Shown here piece after piece: positions 28,984 to 36,825 of a DNA stretch of 64,000 nt. The position numbers and the translations under genes are program-made. The stretch is from Streptomyces griseochromogenes. Lineage in GTDB: Bacteria; Actinomycetota; Actinomycetes; Streptomycetales; Streptomycetaceae. Location: the NCBI RefSeq assembly GCF_001542625.1, contig NZ_CP016279.1, positions 1,302,001 to 1,366,000 on the forward strand, given 5' to 3'. How positions within the stretch are numbered: position 1 is the stretch's first letter; each line of letters starts with the position of its first letter. The notes under the pieces were generated by a model. The model was not told the DNA's origin. It did no database searches and saw nothing but the letters and a program-made list of their open reading frames with translations.

Positions 28984-29592
28984 CGTTATCTCACGACCCT
29001 AGGGTTGAGGCTGTCGCGAAGCATGGCAAGTGGGAGGCTGAACTACCACCGTGGTCGTACGGCAAAGGCGGCACGGGCGGCGGAATTTGTTGAAGCTCCG
29101 TTGAGAGGAGAGGGTCTGTGTCGTGGGGTCCGCTGGCGGCCCGTTAGTACCTTGGTGGAGTGCGGGCATGGTGGGACATCTAGTTGTGCAGTCCCTGGAC
29201 ACAGTTGCGAGTGCGGGCTCGCCGCCCGCCTGAGAGTGAGCCGTCCCGCTGGGGTGACTGGGGTGGGTACGTTTCCGGCCGCCGTACTGATTGCGTTGCT
29301 CAATGCTCGGGCCCCGGTGTGGCTGATCAGCGCGTCTGTACTCGGCCGTCGGCATCGTGAATTCCGTCTTCGGTATTCCTGTGACTGAGCGTGTGGCTTT
29401 GATTGGCCGGGCCGCCACGGTAGCCCTGTCCTCGGCAAGTGAACTTTCGGACAGTCCGAATGCAGCCTTTGGCGCGTCAAAGATCAGCGATGAAGCTCAG
29501 AACTACCTCAAATGAGTGATCGATTTAGTGCGGAGAGTGATTGGATGGTTTCGCCAGTCACTCCGGACTGGAATCGATGAAGCGGGGAGTTC
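28984..29592. other. Segment without an intact gene, lower GC, gene remnants
   Basis: About 600 bp between the left repeat copy and the ricin-like gene. Base composition is clearly less GC-rich than the flanks. Open frames on both strands are short or lack ribosome sites. A coding-like stretch near 29327-29515 is listed separately as a remnant. Confidence 0.5.
29327..29515 (+). pseudogene. Possible frameshifted gene remnant
   Basis: This frame reads YSAVGIVNSVFGIPVTERV, then ALIGRAATVALSSASELSDS and a tail ending QNYLK, with natural-looking composition. No start with a ribosome site exists, and a stop precedes it at 29324. In the +1 frame just upstream (up to about 29340) a matching hydrophobic stretch FPAAVLIALLNARAPVWLIS could be its lost N-terminal part, joined by one frameshift. 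No family was recognised. It could also be chance. Confidence 0.3.
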
Positions 29593-30075
29593 ATGAGGTT
29601 CGCTCGCAAATCGGGCGCCGTCGCTTGTGCGACTGCGGCGTCCATCATGTTCGGTGTCGTAGGTACCGCTTCTCCGGCGCAGGCATCTAGTACATTGTGG
29701 TTCAGGCTCAGGAATGTGACCACCGGTCAATGTCTGATGTACAACGGTGACGGCAAGGCAGTCACTCAGGCTAAGTGTCAAGTGGTCAAGAAACAGCTCT
29801 GGGCGCGAGCCGGGCAGAATATCGTAACCGCGAACGACCGGATCCCGGGCCTCACGTGCTTGACAAGTGCAAACGGGCACGAAAAGCCGGTAACGGTCAT
29901 AGATTGCAGTAAATCCGATATCACCCACAATGGGTGGACGATCCGGACTACAACTCTGCATCAGAAGACCATTGTGGGGGGGCCTTCGTGCGGCTACCTC
30001 AAGGTAGTCTCCGGAAAGGTGATCTGCGGTAAGAGGATGCTTGATAGCGACAGGGACTACTGGGAGATCTACTAG
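29593..30075 (+). CDS. Small secreted ricin-type (beta-trefoil)-like protein
   Basis: A 160-residue protein with a Sec signal peptide (RFARKSGAVACATAASIMFG ... ASPAQA|SS). The mature part of about 130 residues has one clear trefoil-type repeat (FRLRNVTTGQCLMYNGDGKA, then AKCQVVKKQLW) and further Cys pairs (LTCLT, IDCSK, SCGYLK, VICGK). The QxW-like QLW and paired Cys fit ricin B-type lectin domains, but only one repeat is convincing. The ATG follows GGGGAG. Codon bias is weaker than usual for Streptomyces. The gene lies inside the 83-84 bp direct repeat. Sugar binding is inference. Confidence 0.62.
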   Translation: MRFARKSGAVACATAASIMFGVVGTASPAQASSTLWFRLRNVTTGQCLMYNGDGKAVTQAKCQVVKKQLWARAGQNIVTANDRIPGLTCLTSANGHEKPVTVIDCSKSDITHNGWTIRTTTLHQKTIVGGPSCGYLKVVSGKVICGKRMLDSDRDYWEIY

Positions 30076-30155
30076 CGGATTTCCGTCATTAGACCCGAAG
30101 GCTGCCCGGGCCCCCTCAGTCGATGACGCTCGCAGTACCCGCTTTCAGGGAAAGT

Positions 30156-30193
30156 GAAAGCCCGTGGCACGCAACTGCGCGCCACGGGCTTTC
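30156..30193. terminator. Bidirectional stem-loop between the ricin-like gene and the inverted bldK paralogue
   Basis: Arms GAAAGCCCGTGGC (30156-30168) and GCCACGGGCTTTC (30181-30193), followed by TTTTCCCC on the plus strand. It lies at the shared end of the plus-strand ricin-like gene and the minus-strand transporter operon. Confidence 0.85.
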
Positions 30194-30196
30194 TTT

Positions 30197-30280
30197 TCCC
30201 CTGGATCGGACGTTCATGGGCTCGGGTCAATGGGCCGGTGAAGGTCCGTTCCGTAAGGGGGCGGCTGACGGAAAGGGGTG
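30197..30280. repeat. 83-84 bp direct repeat, right copy
   Basis: Near-identical to 28901-28983. It ends 2 bp before the stop codon of the ATPase at 30283-31326, so it is the natural 3' flank of that operon. The left copy is more likely the derived one. Confidence 0.85.
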
Positions 30281-30282
30281 TG

Positions 30283-31326
30283 TCAGGCCGCCGCCTCGGG
30301 GTCCTTGGAGAGGCGGGGAGCCGGGACGGTCTCCGACGTCTCAGGGTAGTGGCAGGCGGTCAGGTGGCCGGGCTTGTTGCCGTCCGCCTCGACCAGCGGC
30401 GGGGCTTCCGTGGCACACTTCTCCGTCGCCTTCCAGCAACGGGTGCGGAAGCGGCAGCCGGAGGGCGGGTTGATGGGGGAGGGCACGTCGCCGGCCAGGC
30501 GGATGCGCTCGCGCGGCTCCTCGTCCACCGTCGCCTCGGGCACGGCGGAGAGCAGGGCCCGGGTGTAGGGGTGGCGCGGGTTCTCGTACAGGTCCTCGCG
30601 GTCGGCGATCTCGACGATCTTGCCGAGGTACATGACCGCGACGCGCTGCGAGAAGTGCCGGACGATCGCCAGGTCGTGGGCGATGAACACGAACGCGATG
30701 CCGAGGTCCTTCTGGACCTGCTGGAGCAGGTTGACCACCTGGGCCTGGATGGAGACGTCCAGGGCCGAGACCGGCTCGTCGGCGACGATCAGCTTCGGTT
30801 CCAGGGCGAGTGCGCGGGCCACGCCGATGCGCTGGCGCTGGCCGCCGGAGAACTCGTGCGGGAAACGGTTGAAGTGCTCTGGGTTCAGGCCGACGATCTC
30901 AAGGAGTTCGCGGACGCGCTTCTCGCGACCACCGGCCGGGTTGATGTCGTTGATCTCCATCGGGCCGGAGATGATCTTGCCGACCGTCTGCCGCGGGTTC
31001 AGCGAGGCGTACGGGTCCTGGAAGATCATCTGGATCTCGGAGCGGACCGGCGCCAGCTCCTTGCGGCCCGCGTGCGTGATGTCCTGGCCGCGGTAGGTGA
31101 TCTTGCCGCCGGTCGGCTCCAGCAGGCGGGTGATCAGCCGGCCCGTGGTCGACTTGCCGCAGCCGGACTCACCGACGAGGCCCAGGCTCTCGCCCTCGGC
31201 CACCTGGAAGTCCAGGCCGTCCACGGCCTGCACCGCGCCGACGGTGCGCCGGATCGGGAAGCCGCCCTTGATCGGGAAGTGCTTGGTCAGCCCCGAGACG
31301 TCCAGGAGGGGGGTTGTGTTGCTCAT
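30283..31326 (-). CDS. Oligopeptide ABC importer ATPase (OppF type), BldKE paralogue
   Basis: A 347-residue ATPase. Walker [10 protein letters not shown] loop MIFQDPYASLNPRQ, signature FSGGQRQR, Walker [12 protein letters not shown] and the [15 protein letters not shown] extension are present. Long stretches are identical to BldKE (for example [20 protein letters not shown]), much closer than to the third cassette's ATPase. Last gene of the inverted cassette, 26 bp after its partner. A stem-loop follows at 30156-30193. Confidence 0.92.
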   Translation of the reverse strand: MSNTTPLLDVSGLTKHFPIKGGFPIRRTVGAVQAVDGLDFQVAEGESLGLVGESGCGKSTTGRLITRLLEPTGGKITYRGQDITHAGRKELAPVRSEIQMIFQDPYASLNPRQTVGKIISGPMEINDINPAGGREKRVRELLEIVGLNPEHFNRFPHEFSGGQRQRIGVARALALEPKLIVADEPVSALDVSIQAQVVNLLQQVQKDLGIAFVFIAHDLAIVRHFSQRVAVMYLGKIVEIADREDLYENPRHPYTRALLSAVPEATVDEEPRERIRLAGDVPSPINPPSGCRFRTRCWKATEKCATEAPPLVEADGNKPGHLTACHYPETSETVPAPRLSKDPEAAA

Positions 31327-31352
31327 GGTCGTGAAGTCCCGTCTCGTGTCCG

Positions 31353-32378
31353 TCAGTTGCGCCGGGTTCCGGCAAAGTCGGCGAAGAGGTCCTGCTTCTG
31401 CTCCTGGGTGAGGTGGCAGGCGGAACCGCGGCCCTCGACGACCTCAAGGGTGGGCCGATCGCTGGAGCACAGCCCGCCGGACACCTTCTCGGCGAAGGCG
31501 CAGCGCGGGTGGAAGCGGCAGCCGGACGGCGGGTTGAGCAGCGAGGGCGGCGAACCGGGGATCGGCGTCAGCGGCACGTCCACCGACCCGTTGAGGGTCG
31601 GCATCGAGTTCATCAGGCCCAAGGTGTAGGGGTGGTCCGGCGCGCGGAGCACCTCCTTCTTGGTGCCGCGCTCCACGCACCGGCCGCCGTACATCACCAG
31701 CACGTCGTCCGCGATGTCGGCGATCACGCCGAGGTCGTGGGTGATGAAGATGATGGCGGTGCCGAACTCCTGCTGGAGGTCCTTGAGCAGGTCCATGATC
31801 TGAGCCTGGACCGTCACGTCGAGAGCCGTGGTCGGCTCGTCGGCGATCAGCAGCTCGGGGTCGCAGACCAGCGCCATCGCGATCATCGCGCGCTGGCGCA
31901 TACCGCCGGAGAACTGGTGCGGGTACTCGTCCACGCGGACGTCCGGCTGCGGGATGCCCACCCGGCGGAGCATCTCCACCGCGCGTACCCGGGCCTCCTT
32001 CTTGGTGCAGCCGGTGTGCTTGCGGTACGTCTCCGCGATCTGCACGCCCACCGTGTGGTACGGCGACAGGGAGGCCAAGGCGTCCTGGAAGATCATGGAC
32101 ATCTTGTTGCCGCGCAGCTTCTCCAGCGTGCGCTCGGACGCCGTCAGCAGCTCCTGGCCGTCGAGGATGATCTCGCCGTCCATGGTGGTGCGCTCACGGT
32201 TGTGCAGACCCAGGATCGACAGGTTGGTCACCGACTTGCCCGAGCCGGACTCGCCGACGATGCCGAGGGTCTTGCCCTTCTCCACGTCGAAGGAGAGCCC
32301 GTCGACGGCCTTGACCAGGCCGTCCTCGGTGGAGAAGTGCACGCGCAGGTCGCGAACGGAGAGGAAGGGGGTGCTCAT
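31353..32378 (-). CDS. Oligopeptide ABC importer ATPase (OppD type), BldKD paralogue
   Basis: A 341-residue ATPase beginning MSTPFLSVRDLRVHFSTEDG. Walker [10 protein letters not shown] loop MIFQDALASLSPY, signature FSGGMRQR, Walker B LLIADEPT and H loop FITHDLG are present, followed by the [10 protein letters not shown] extension. The ATG follows AAGGAGAG at a good distance. It lies 11 bp after the permease gene, in the same order as bldKC-bldKD. Confidence 0.92.
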   Translation of the reverse strand: MSTPFLSVRDLRVHFSTEDGLVKAVDGLSFDVEKGKTLGIVGESGSGKSVTNLSILGLHNRERTTMDGEIILDGQELLTASERTLEKLRGNKMSMIFQDALASLSPYHTVGVQIAETYRKHTGCTKKEARVRAVEMLRRVGIPQPDVRVDEYPHQFSGGMRQRAMIAMALVCDPELLIADEPTTALDVTVQAQIMDLLKDLQQEFGTAIIFITHDLGVIADIADDVLVMYGGRCVERGTKKEVLRAPDHPYTLGLMNSMPTLNGSVDVPLTPIPGSPPSLLNPPSGCRFHPRCAFAEKVSGGLCSSDRPTLEVVEGRGSACHLTQEQKQDLFADFAGTRRN

Positions 32379-32389
32379 GAGATCTCTCC

Positions 32390-33373
32390 TTACGCGAGGC
32401 GGACGCGCGGGTCGATGAGGGCGTACAGGGCGTCGACGATGATGTTGAAGACCACGATCGCGGCGGCGGCCACCAGAGTGACGCCGAGCAGCACCGGGAG
32501 GTCGTTGTTGTGTACGGCCTTCACCGAGACGGCGCCGATGCCGTGCAGGCCGAACGTCGCCTCCGTGATGATCGCGCCGCCGAGCAGCGTGCCGAGGTCC
32601 AGGCCGAGGATCGTCACGATCGGGCCCATCGCGCCGCGCCAGGCGAACCGGAAGAACACCGTGCGCGCGGACAGGCCCTTGGCGCGTGCCGTGCGGACGT
32701 AGTCCTCGCTCAGAGTCTCGACCAGCTGGGAGCGGGTCATACGCGTGTAGTTCGCAGTGAAGATGATCGCCAGTACGAACCACGGCAGCAGCAAGCCCGA
32801 GAACCAAGCCCCGGGGTCGTCCGTGAAGCTGGAGTTGTCGTTCGGGCGGGGGAGAATGCCCCACTCGTCGGAGAGGTAGAACATCGCCACGATGCCGACG
32901 ATGTAGATCTGCAGCGACGAACCGATCAGCGAGGCCGAGGAAGCGATCTTGTCCAGCGCCTTGCCCTGCTTGACGGCGGCGATCATGCCGGTGCCGACGC
33001 CGAAGATGACGAACACGACCGCGCTGCCCAGGGCGAGCGAGATGGTGGTCGGGAAGCGGTCCTGGATCAGGCCGAGCACCGGCACGCGGTTCTGGAACGA
33101 GTAGCCGAGGCACGGCGCGTTGCAGTGACCGAAGGAGCCGTAGTCGCGGCCCACGAAGACGCCTTCGAGCCAGTGCCAGTACTGCACCGGCAGTGGATCG
33201 TCGATGCCCAGGTTGTGCTTGACCAGCGCCAGAGTCTGTGGCGTGCAGACCTTGCCGCAGGCGACCCGGGCGGGGTCACGCGGCGCGACATAGAAGAGAA
33301 GGAAGGTGATGGCACTGATGATCAGCAGGATCACCGCTGCGCCGAGTATCCGGCGGATGAGAAAGCGGAACAT
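32390..33373 (-). CDS. Oligopeptide ABC importer permease (DppB type), BldKC paralogue
   Basis: A 327-residue permease starting MFRFLIRRILGAAVILLIIS, with six predicted helices and coupling loop [20 protein letters not shown]. The outside loop holds the same paired Cys motifs as BldKC, ACGKVCTPQ and HCNAPCLG. It ends YALIDPRVRLA. About 95 bp separate it from the binding-protein gene. Confidence 0.92.
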   Translation of the reverse strand: MFRFLIRRILGAAVILLIISAITFLLFYVAPRDPARVACGKVCTPQTLALVKHNLGIDDPLPVQYWHWLEGVFVGRDYGSFGHCNAPCLGYSFQNRVPVLGLIQDRFPTTISLALGSAVVFVIFGVGTGMIAAVKQGKALDKIASSASLIGSSLQIYIVGIVAMFYLSDEWGILPRPNDNSSFTDDPGAWFSGLLLPWFVLAIIFTANYTRMTRSQLVETLSEDYVRTARAKGLSARTVFFRFAWRGAMGPIVTILGLDLGTLLGGAIITEATFGLHGIGAVSVKAVHNNDLPVLLGVTLVAAAAIVVFNIIVDALYALIDPRVRLA

Positions 33374-33468
33374 GGCGATGGGATTCCCTGGGCGACGCCG
33401 TGGTGGGGGCGGAAGGGGGGTGGGCGGGGCGCCGGTGTGCGGCGCCCCGCCCCTGGACTGGCTGGTGC

Positions 33469-35250
33469 TTACGCCTTCACGTACAGCTTGTACATGACGA
33501 ACGCCGAGAACAGCGGGTCGAACAGCGCGCCGCCGACCTTCTCGCCGTACAGGTAGAACCGGCGCTGGAAGGTTTCGGGGATGATCGGCGCCAGCTCGGT
33601 CATGATCTTCTTGTCCAGCGCCTCCCAGGCGTCGCCGGCCGCCTTCGGGTCGGCGATGACCGCGTTCTTCTTGATCGCGTCATTGACCCAGCTGACGTTC
33701 AGCTGCGAGACGTTGTTGGAGCCGTTGGCGATCGTGCCACCGTCGAACAGCGGCTGCATGACGGTGTAACCGGTCGGCCAGTCCGGGGACCAGCCGAACC
33801 ACATCACGTCGAAGCTGTTGTCGACCTGCTGAACCTGGTCGTAGTAGCTGCCCTGGTCCACCGGCTTCACGACCGGGTCGAAGCCCGCCGCCTTCAGGGC
33901 GTTGACGATGACGACCTTGGTCTTCTCGTAGGCGTCGTTGCCGCCCTTGGGGTAGGTGTAGACGATCTTCTGGCCGACCTTGCCGGCCTCCTTCAGCAGC
34001 GCCTTGGCCTTGACCGGGTCGCCCTGCGGCTTCTTCGCCTTGTCGTAGACGTCCTGGTGCGCGTAGCCGAGGATGTCGGGGCTGATGATGGAGGTCGCGT
34101 AGTCACCGGCCGACTCGCCGCCGTAGATGCGGCGGATCTGCTCCAGCGGCCAGGCGTAGTTGAGCGCCTGGCGCACCTTCGGGTCGGTGATGCGCTTGCA
34201 GTTGATGGCGTAGTAGTACAGACCGCTGAGCAGACCGTTGATGGTTCGCTTCTTCAGCTGGGCGTCGCCCAGCACCTTCTGCAGACGCTCGGCGGGCACA
34301 CCGCTGTAGGCCATGACCGAGTACTGGTCGCCGCCGCTCTGGGCGATCAGACGGTCGGTGGCGGGCAGGGACTCGGTGCCGAACTCGAAGGTGAAGCTGT
34401 CCGGGTAGGCGTTGCGGATCGCGTCCGTCTTCGGGTCCCAGTGCGGGTTGCGGACCAGCTTCATCGACTTGTCGATGGAGTGCTGTGCGATCTTGTAAGG
34501 ACCGGAGGAGACCGGGTCCTTGTCGTACTTGTCCTTGGTGTCGTGGCCGACGGGCACGGCGCCGTAGGAGTGCATCGCCATCGTGAAGTTGAGGTCCGGG
34601 CGGGCCTGCTTCAGCTTCAGCGTGATGGTCTTCTTCGCCTTGTCGGTGACGATGGAGTCCAGGTGCTTGCCGCTGAACGGGCCCTTGTACTTCGAGCGGA
34701 AGTCGGTGGAGCCGACGAGCGCGGTCTGGACGTACTGGGCGCCCTCGGTGGTGAAGCTGGCGAAGCCGCGCTCGATGCCGTGGCGGACGTCCTCGACGGT
34801 CAGCTCGCTGCCGTCGTCCCACTTCAGACCGTCCTTCAGGGTGAAGGTCCAGGTCTTGCCGCCGTCGCTCATGGTGCCGGTGTCGGTGGCGAGGTCACCG
34901 ACCAGCTTCATGGTGCCGTCCATGGCGATCTTGTAGCCGGTCAGCGCACGGATGTAGAGGTTGCCGACGGAGGAGTTCCAGGCGAAGTAGATCCGCTGGG
35001 GGTCCAGGTGGGAGAAGTCGCTCGGGCCGAGGCCGGTGATGTTGCCGCCCTTGCGCGCACCGGGGATCTCGGGGGCGGGGCCCGTCGAGTCCTCCTTGGT
35101 GCCGACCGTCACGTGGCCCGTGTACTTGTCGGTGCCGGCGTGGCCGGTGTTACCGCTCTTCCCGCCCCCGCTGCTGCACGCGGAGAGGACCATGGAGCCG
35201 CCGGCCGCGACCGACGTGGCGATGACGAAGTTTCTGCGGGAAAGGGACAT
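33469..35250 (-). CDS. Tat-type oligopeptide-binding lipoprotein, BldKB paralogue
   Basis: A 593-residue SBP_bac_5 lipoprotein. The signal MSLSRRNFVIATSVAAGGSM has a twin-arginine motif (SRRNF) and ends in lipobox LSAC-SS, so it is probably folded before export. BldKB lacks this motif. The fold landmarks GGKTWTFTLKDGLKWDDG, LTVEDVRHGIERGFA and VRQALNYAWPLEQIR match BldKB. It captures peptides for the inverted cassette. The different export route and divergence in the binding half suggest a different peptide range, which is inference. Confidence 0.9.
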   Translation of the reverse strand: MSLSRRNFVIATSVAAGGSMVLSACSSGGGKSGNTGHAGTDKYTGHVTVGTKEDSTGPAPEIPGARKGGNITGLGPSDFSHLDPQRIYFAWNSSVGNLYIRALTGYKIAMDGTMKLVGDLATDTGTMSDGGKTWTFTLKDGLKWDDGSELTVEDVRHGIERGFASFTTEGAQYVQTALVGSTDFRSKYKGPFSGKHLDSIVTDKAKKTITLKLKQARPDLNFTMAMHSYGAVPVGHDTKDKYDKDPVSSGPYKIAQHSIDKSMKLVRNPHWDPKTDAIRNAYPDSFTFEFGTESLPATDRLIAQSGGDQYSVMAYSGVPAERLQKVLGDAQLKKRTINGLLSGLYYYAINCKRITDPKVRQALNYAWPLEQIRRIYGGESAGDYATSIISPDILGYAHQDVYDKAKKPQGDPVKAKALLKEAGKVGQKIVYTYPKGGNDAYEKTKVVIVNALKAAGFDPVVKPVDQGSYYDQVQQVDNSFDVMWFGWSPDWPTGYTVMQPLFDGGTIANGSNNVSQLNVSWVNDAIKKNAVIADPKAAGDAWEALDKKIMTELAPIIPETFQRRFYLYGEKVGGALFDPLFSAFVMYKLYVKA

Positions 35251-35331
35251 GGCTTCCTGCTCTGCTGGAGGAGGGATACGGACTGCTCCGGCGGGCCCCG
35301 TCGCCCGGGCCGGAAGTATGGAGAGGGAGGT

Positions 35332-36360
35332 TCAGCGACCGGCCTTGGGGTCCAGCGCGTCACGCACCGAGTCACCCAGGAGGTTGAAGGCGACGACGAA
35401 GATCACCATCGTCACGCCCGGGAAGAGCATGAATGTGATGTCGTCCTGGTAGGTCTTGGCCGCGTTCTGGACCATGACGCCCCAGTCCGGCGTGGGGTCG
35501 GACAGGCCGACGCCCACGAAGGCCAGACCGGCCTCGGTCGTCACGTACATGGGAAGAGCCAGGGTCGACTGGATGAGGATCGGCGTCCACAGGTTGGGCA
35601 GCAGCTCCTTGAAGATGATCCGGGCCGGGGACGCGCCCGTCACCTTGGCGGCCTCGACGAACTCCCGCTCGCGCAGGGCGAGTACCTCACCGCGCAGCAG
35701 ACGGGCGATGGGGGCCCAGCCGAACAGCGTCATGATGACGATCAGGGAGATGACGATGAGCCAGGTCGGGGTCGCTTCGGTCGGCGCGACGAGGACCGTG
35801 ATCATCACCGGGAAGAAGCTGATGAAGAACAGCATCTGCGGGAAGGCCAGCAGGATGTCGATGATCCGGCCGACGAAGTAGTCGGTCTTGCCGCCCAGGT
35901 AGCCGGCGGTGACGCCGATGACCACGCCGAAGAAGGCCACCAGCAGGGTCGTCGCCGTCGCGATCAGCAGCGAGTTGCGGATGCCGTAGAGCAGGAACGT
36001 GAAGACGTCACGGCCCAGCCCTGGGTCGATGCCGAACCAGAAGTCCCCGCTCATGCCGCCGTTGGGCGCGATCGGGAAGCCGAAGTCGTTCATCAGACTC
36101 GGGTCGTTCTGCCCGTACGTCGTGTACGGGTCCTTGCCGTACACCTTGGCGATCAGTGGTGCGCAGATGCCGGCGACGAAGAAGAAGATCACCACAAACG
36201 CGGATATGACACCCGTCCGGTCCCGCTTGAAGCGGGTCCAGGCCAGCCGTCCCGGAGAGCGGCTCTCGGTGCCCTTGAGGGTGGCGGGCTTCGCCGATGC
36301 GGCGCTGTCTTCGTCGGTCACCTCGAGTGGGGTGGCCTGGGAAGGAGTAGGGGGGGTCAT
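35332..36360 (-). CDS. Oligopeptide ABC importer permease (DppC type), BldKA paralogue
   Basis: A 342-residue permease. The polar N-terminal tail is followed by TRFKRDRTGVISAFVVIFFF. It has six predicted helices, coupling loop EFVEAAKVTGASPARIIFKE and the ending DSVRDALDPKAGR. First gene of the inverted operon, with GGAG before the ATG. Its promoter must lie in the 465-bp region shared with the divergent third cassette. Confidence 0.92.
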   Translation of the reverse strand: MTPPTPSQATPLEVTDEDSAASAKPATLKGTESRSPGRLAWTRFKRDRTGVISAFVVIFFFVAGICAPLIAKVYGKDPYTTYGQNDPSLMNDFGFPIAPNGGMSGDFWFGIDPGLGRDVFTFLLYGIRNSLLIATATTLLVAFFGVVIGVTAGYLGGKTDYFVGRIIDILLAFPQMLFFISFFPVMITVLVAPTEATPTWLIVISLIVIMTLFGWAPIARLLRGEVLALREREFVEAAKVTGASPARIIFKELLPNLWTPILIQSTLALPMYVTTEAGLAFVGVGLSDPTPDWGVMVQNAAKTYQDDITFMLFPGVTMVIFVVAFNLLGDSVRDALDPKAGR

Positions 36361-36825
36361 GACGCTCCGTGCCCTGTGGTCAAGGCTCCGCAGGGCGGTC
36401 CCTACGGGCTACGCCGGACTTTTTCAACGCAATTCATTCAAGGTCAATAAATTCTCGGTCCCCTTGGTTGTCTATTTACCTTTTTTACTCTGGCTTGACC
36501 AATCTGTAGCTACGCGGGTAGCACGCCGTAATCATCTCGTGCTTCACATCGGACAAATGGAACTATTCGCGCAACGCGTTCGATATGCGGACGGTGGTGT
36601 GTCGAAATGCGTACATCGACCCGTCGTAATCCAACGTTTCAGCATCGTTGCGCAGAGATCCATTGCGCCGTGGGCGCAAGATCGCCAAGACCCCTCGCGG
36701 GGGCTGCCTGCATTCGGATGACGTGTCCCCCTAAAGGACCTTCAATCGGGCGGCGGGCATGCGATGTGCACCGTATGTGCGGATATTGACCGGTAACGGC
36801 TCGGTGACCACGGAGGAGGCACGCC
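36361..36825. promoter_or_regulatory. Divergent control region between two transporter operons
   Basis: 465 bp without a gene. About 36420-36560 is the most AT-rich stretch in the transporter block (TCAACGCAATTCATTCAAGG, AATAAATTCTC, TATTTACCTTTTTTACTC). It probably holds the promoters of both the inverted bldK paralogue (left) and the third cassette (right), perhaps with regulator sites. No known operator was recognised. A GGAGGAGG ribosome site for the right-hand gene lies near 36811-36818. Confidence 0.5.

Noticed and set aside
28981..29388. A 135-codon plus-strand frame before the ricin-like gene
   Set aside because: Composition (many Arg/Cys/Ser) is random-like, no ribosome site, and only its last part resembles coding sequence in another frame.
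33400..36450. A 1016-codon frame antisense to the inverted transporter genes
   Set aside because: Same GC-frame effect. The real proteins on the other strand have full families, signals and ribosome sites.
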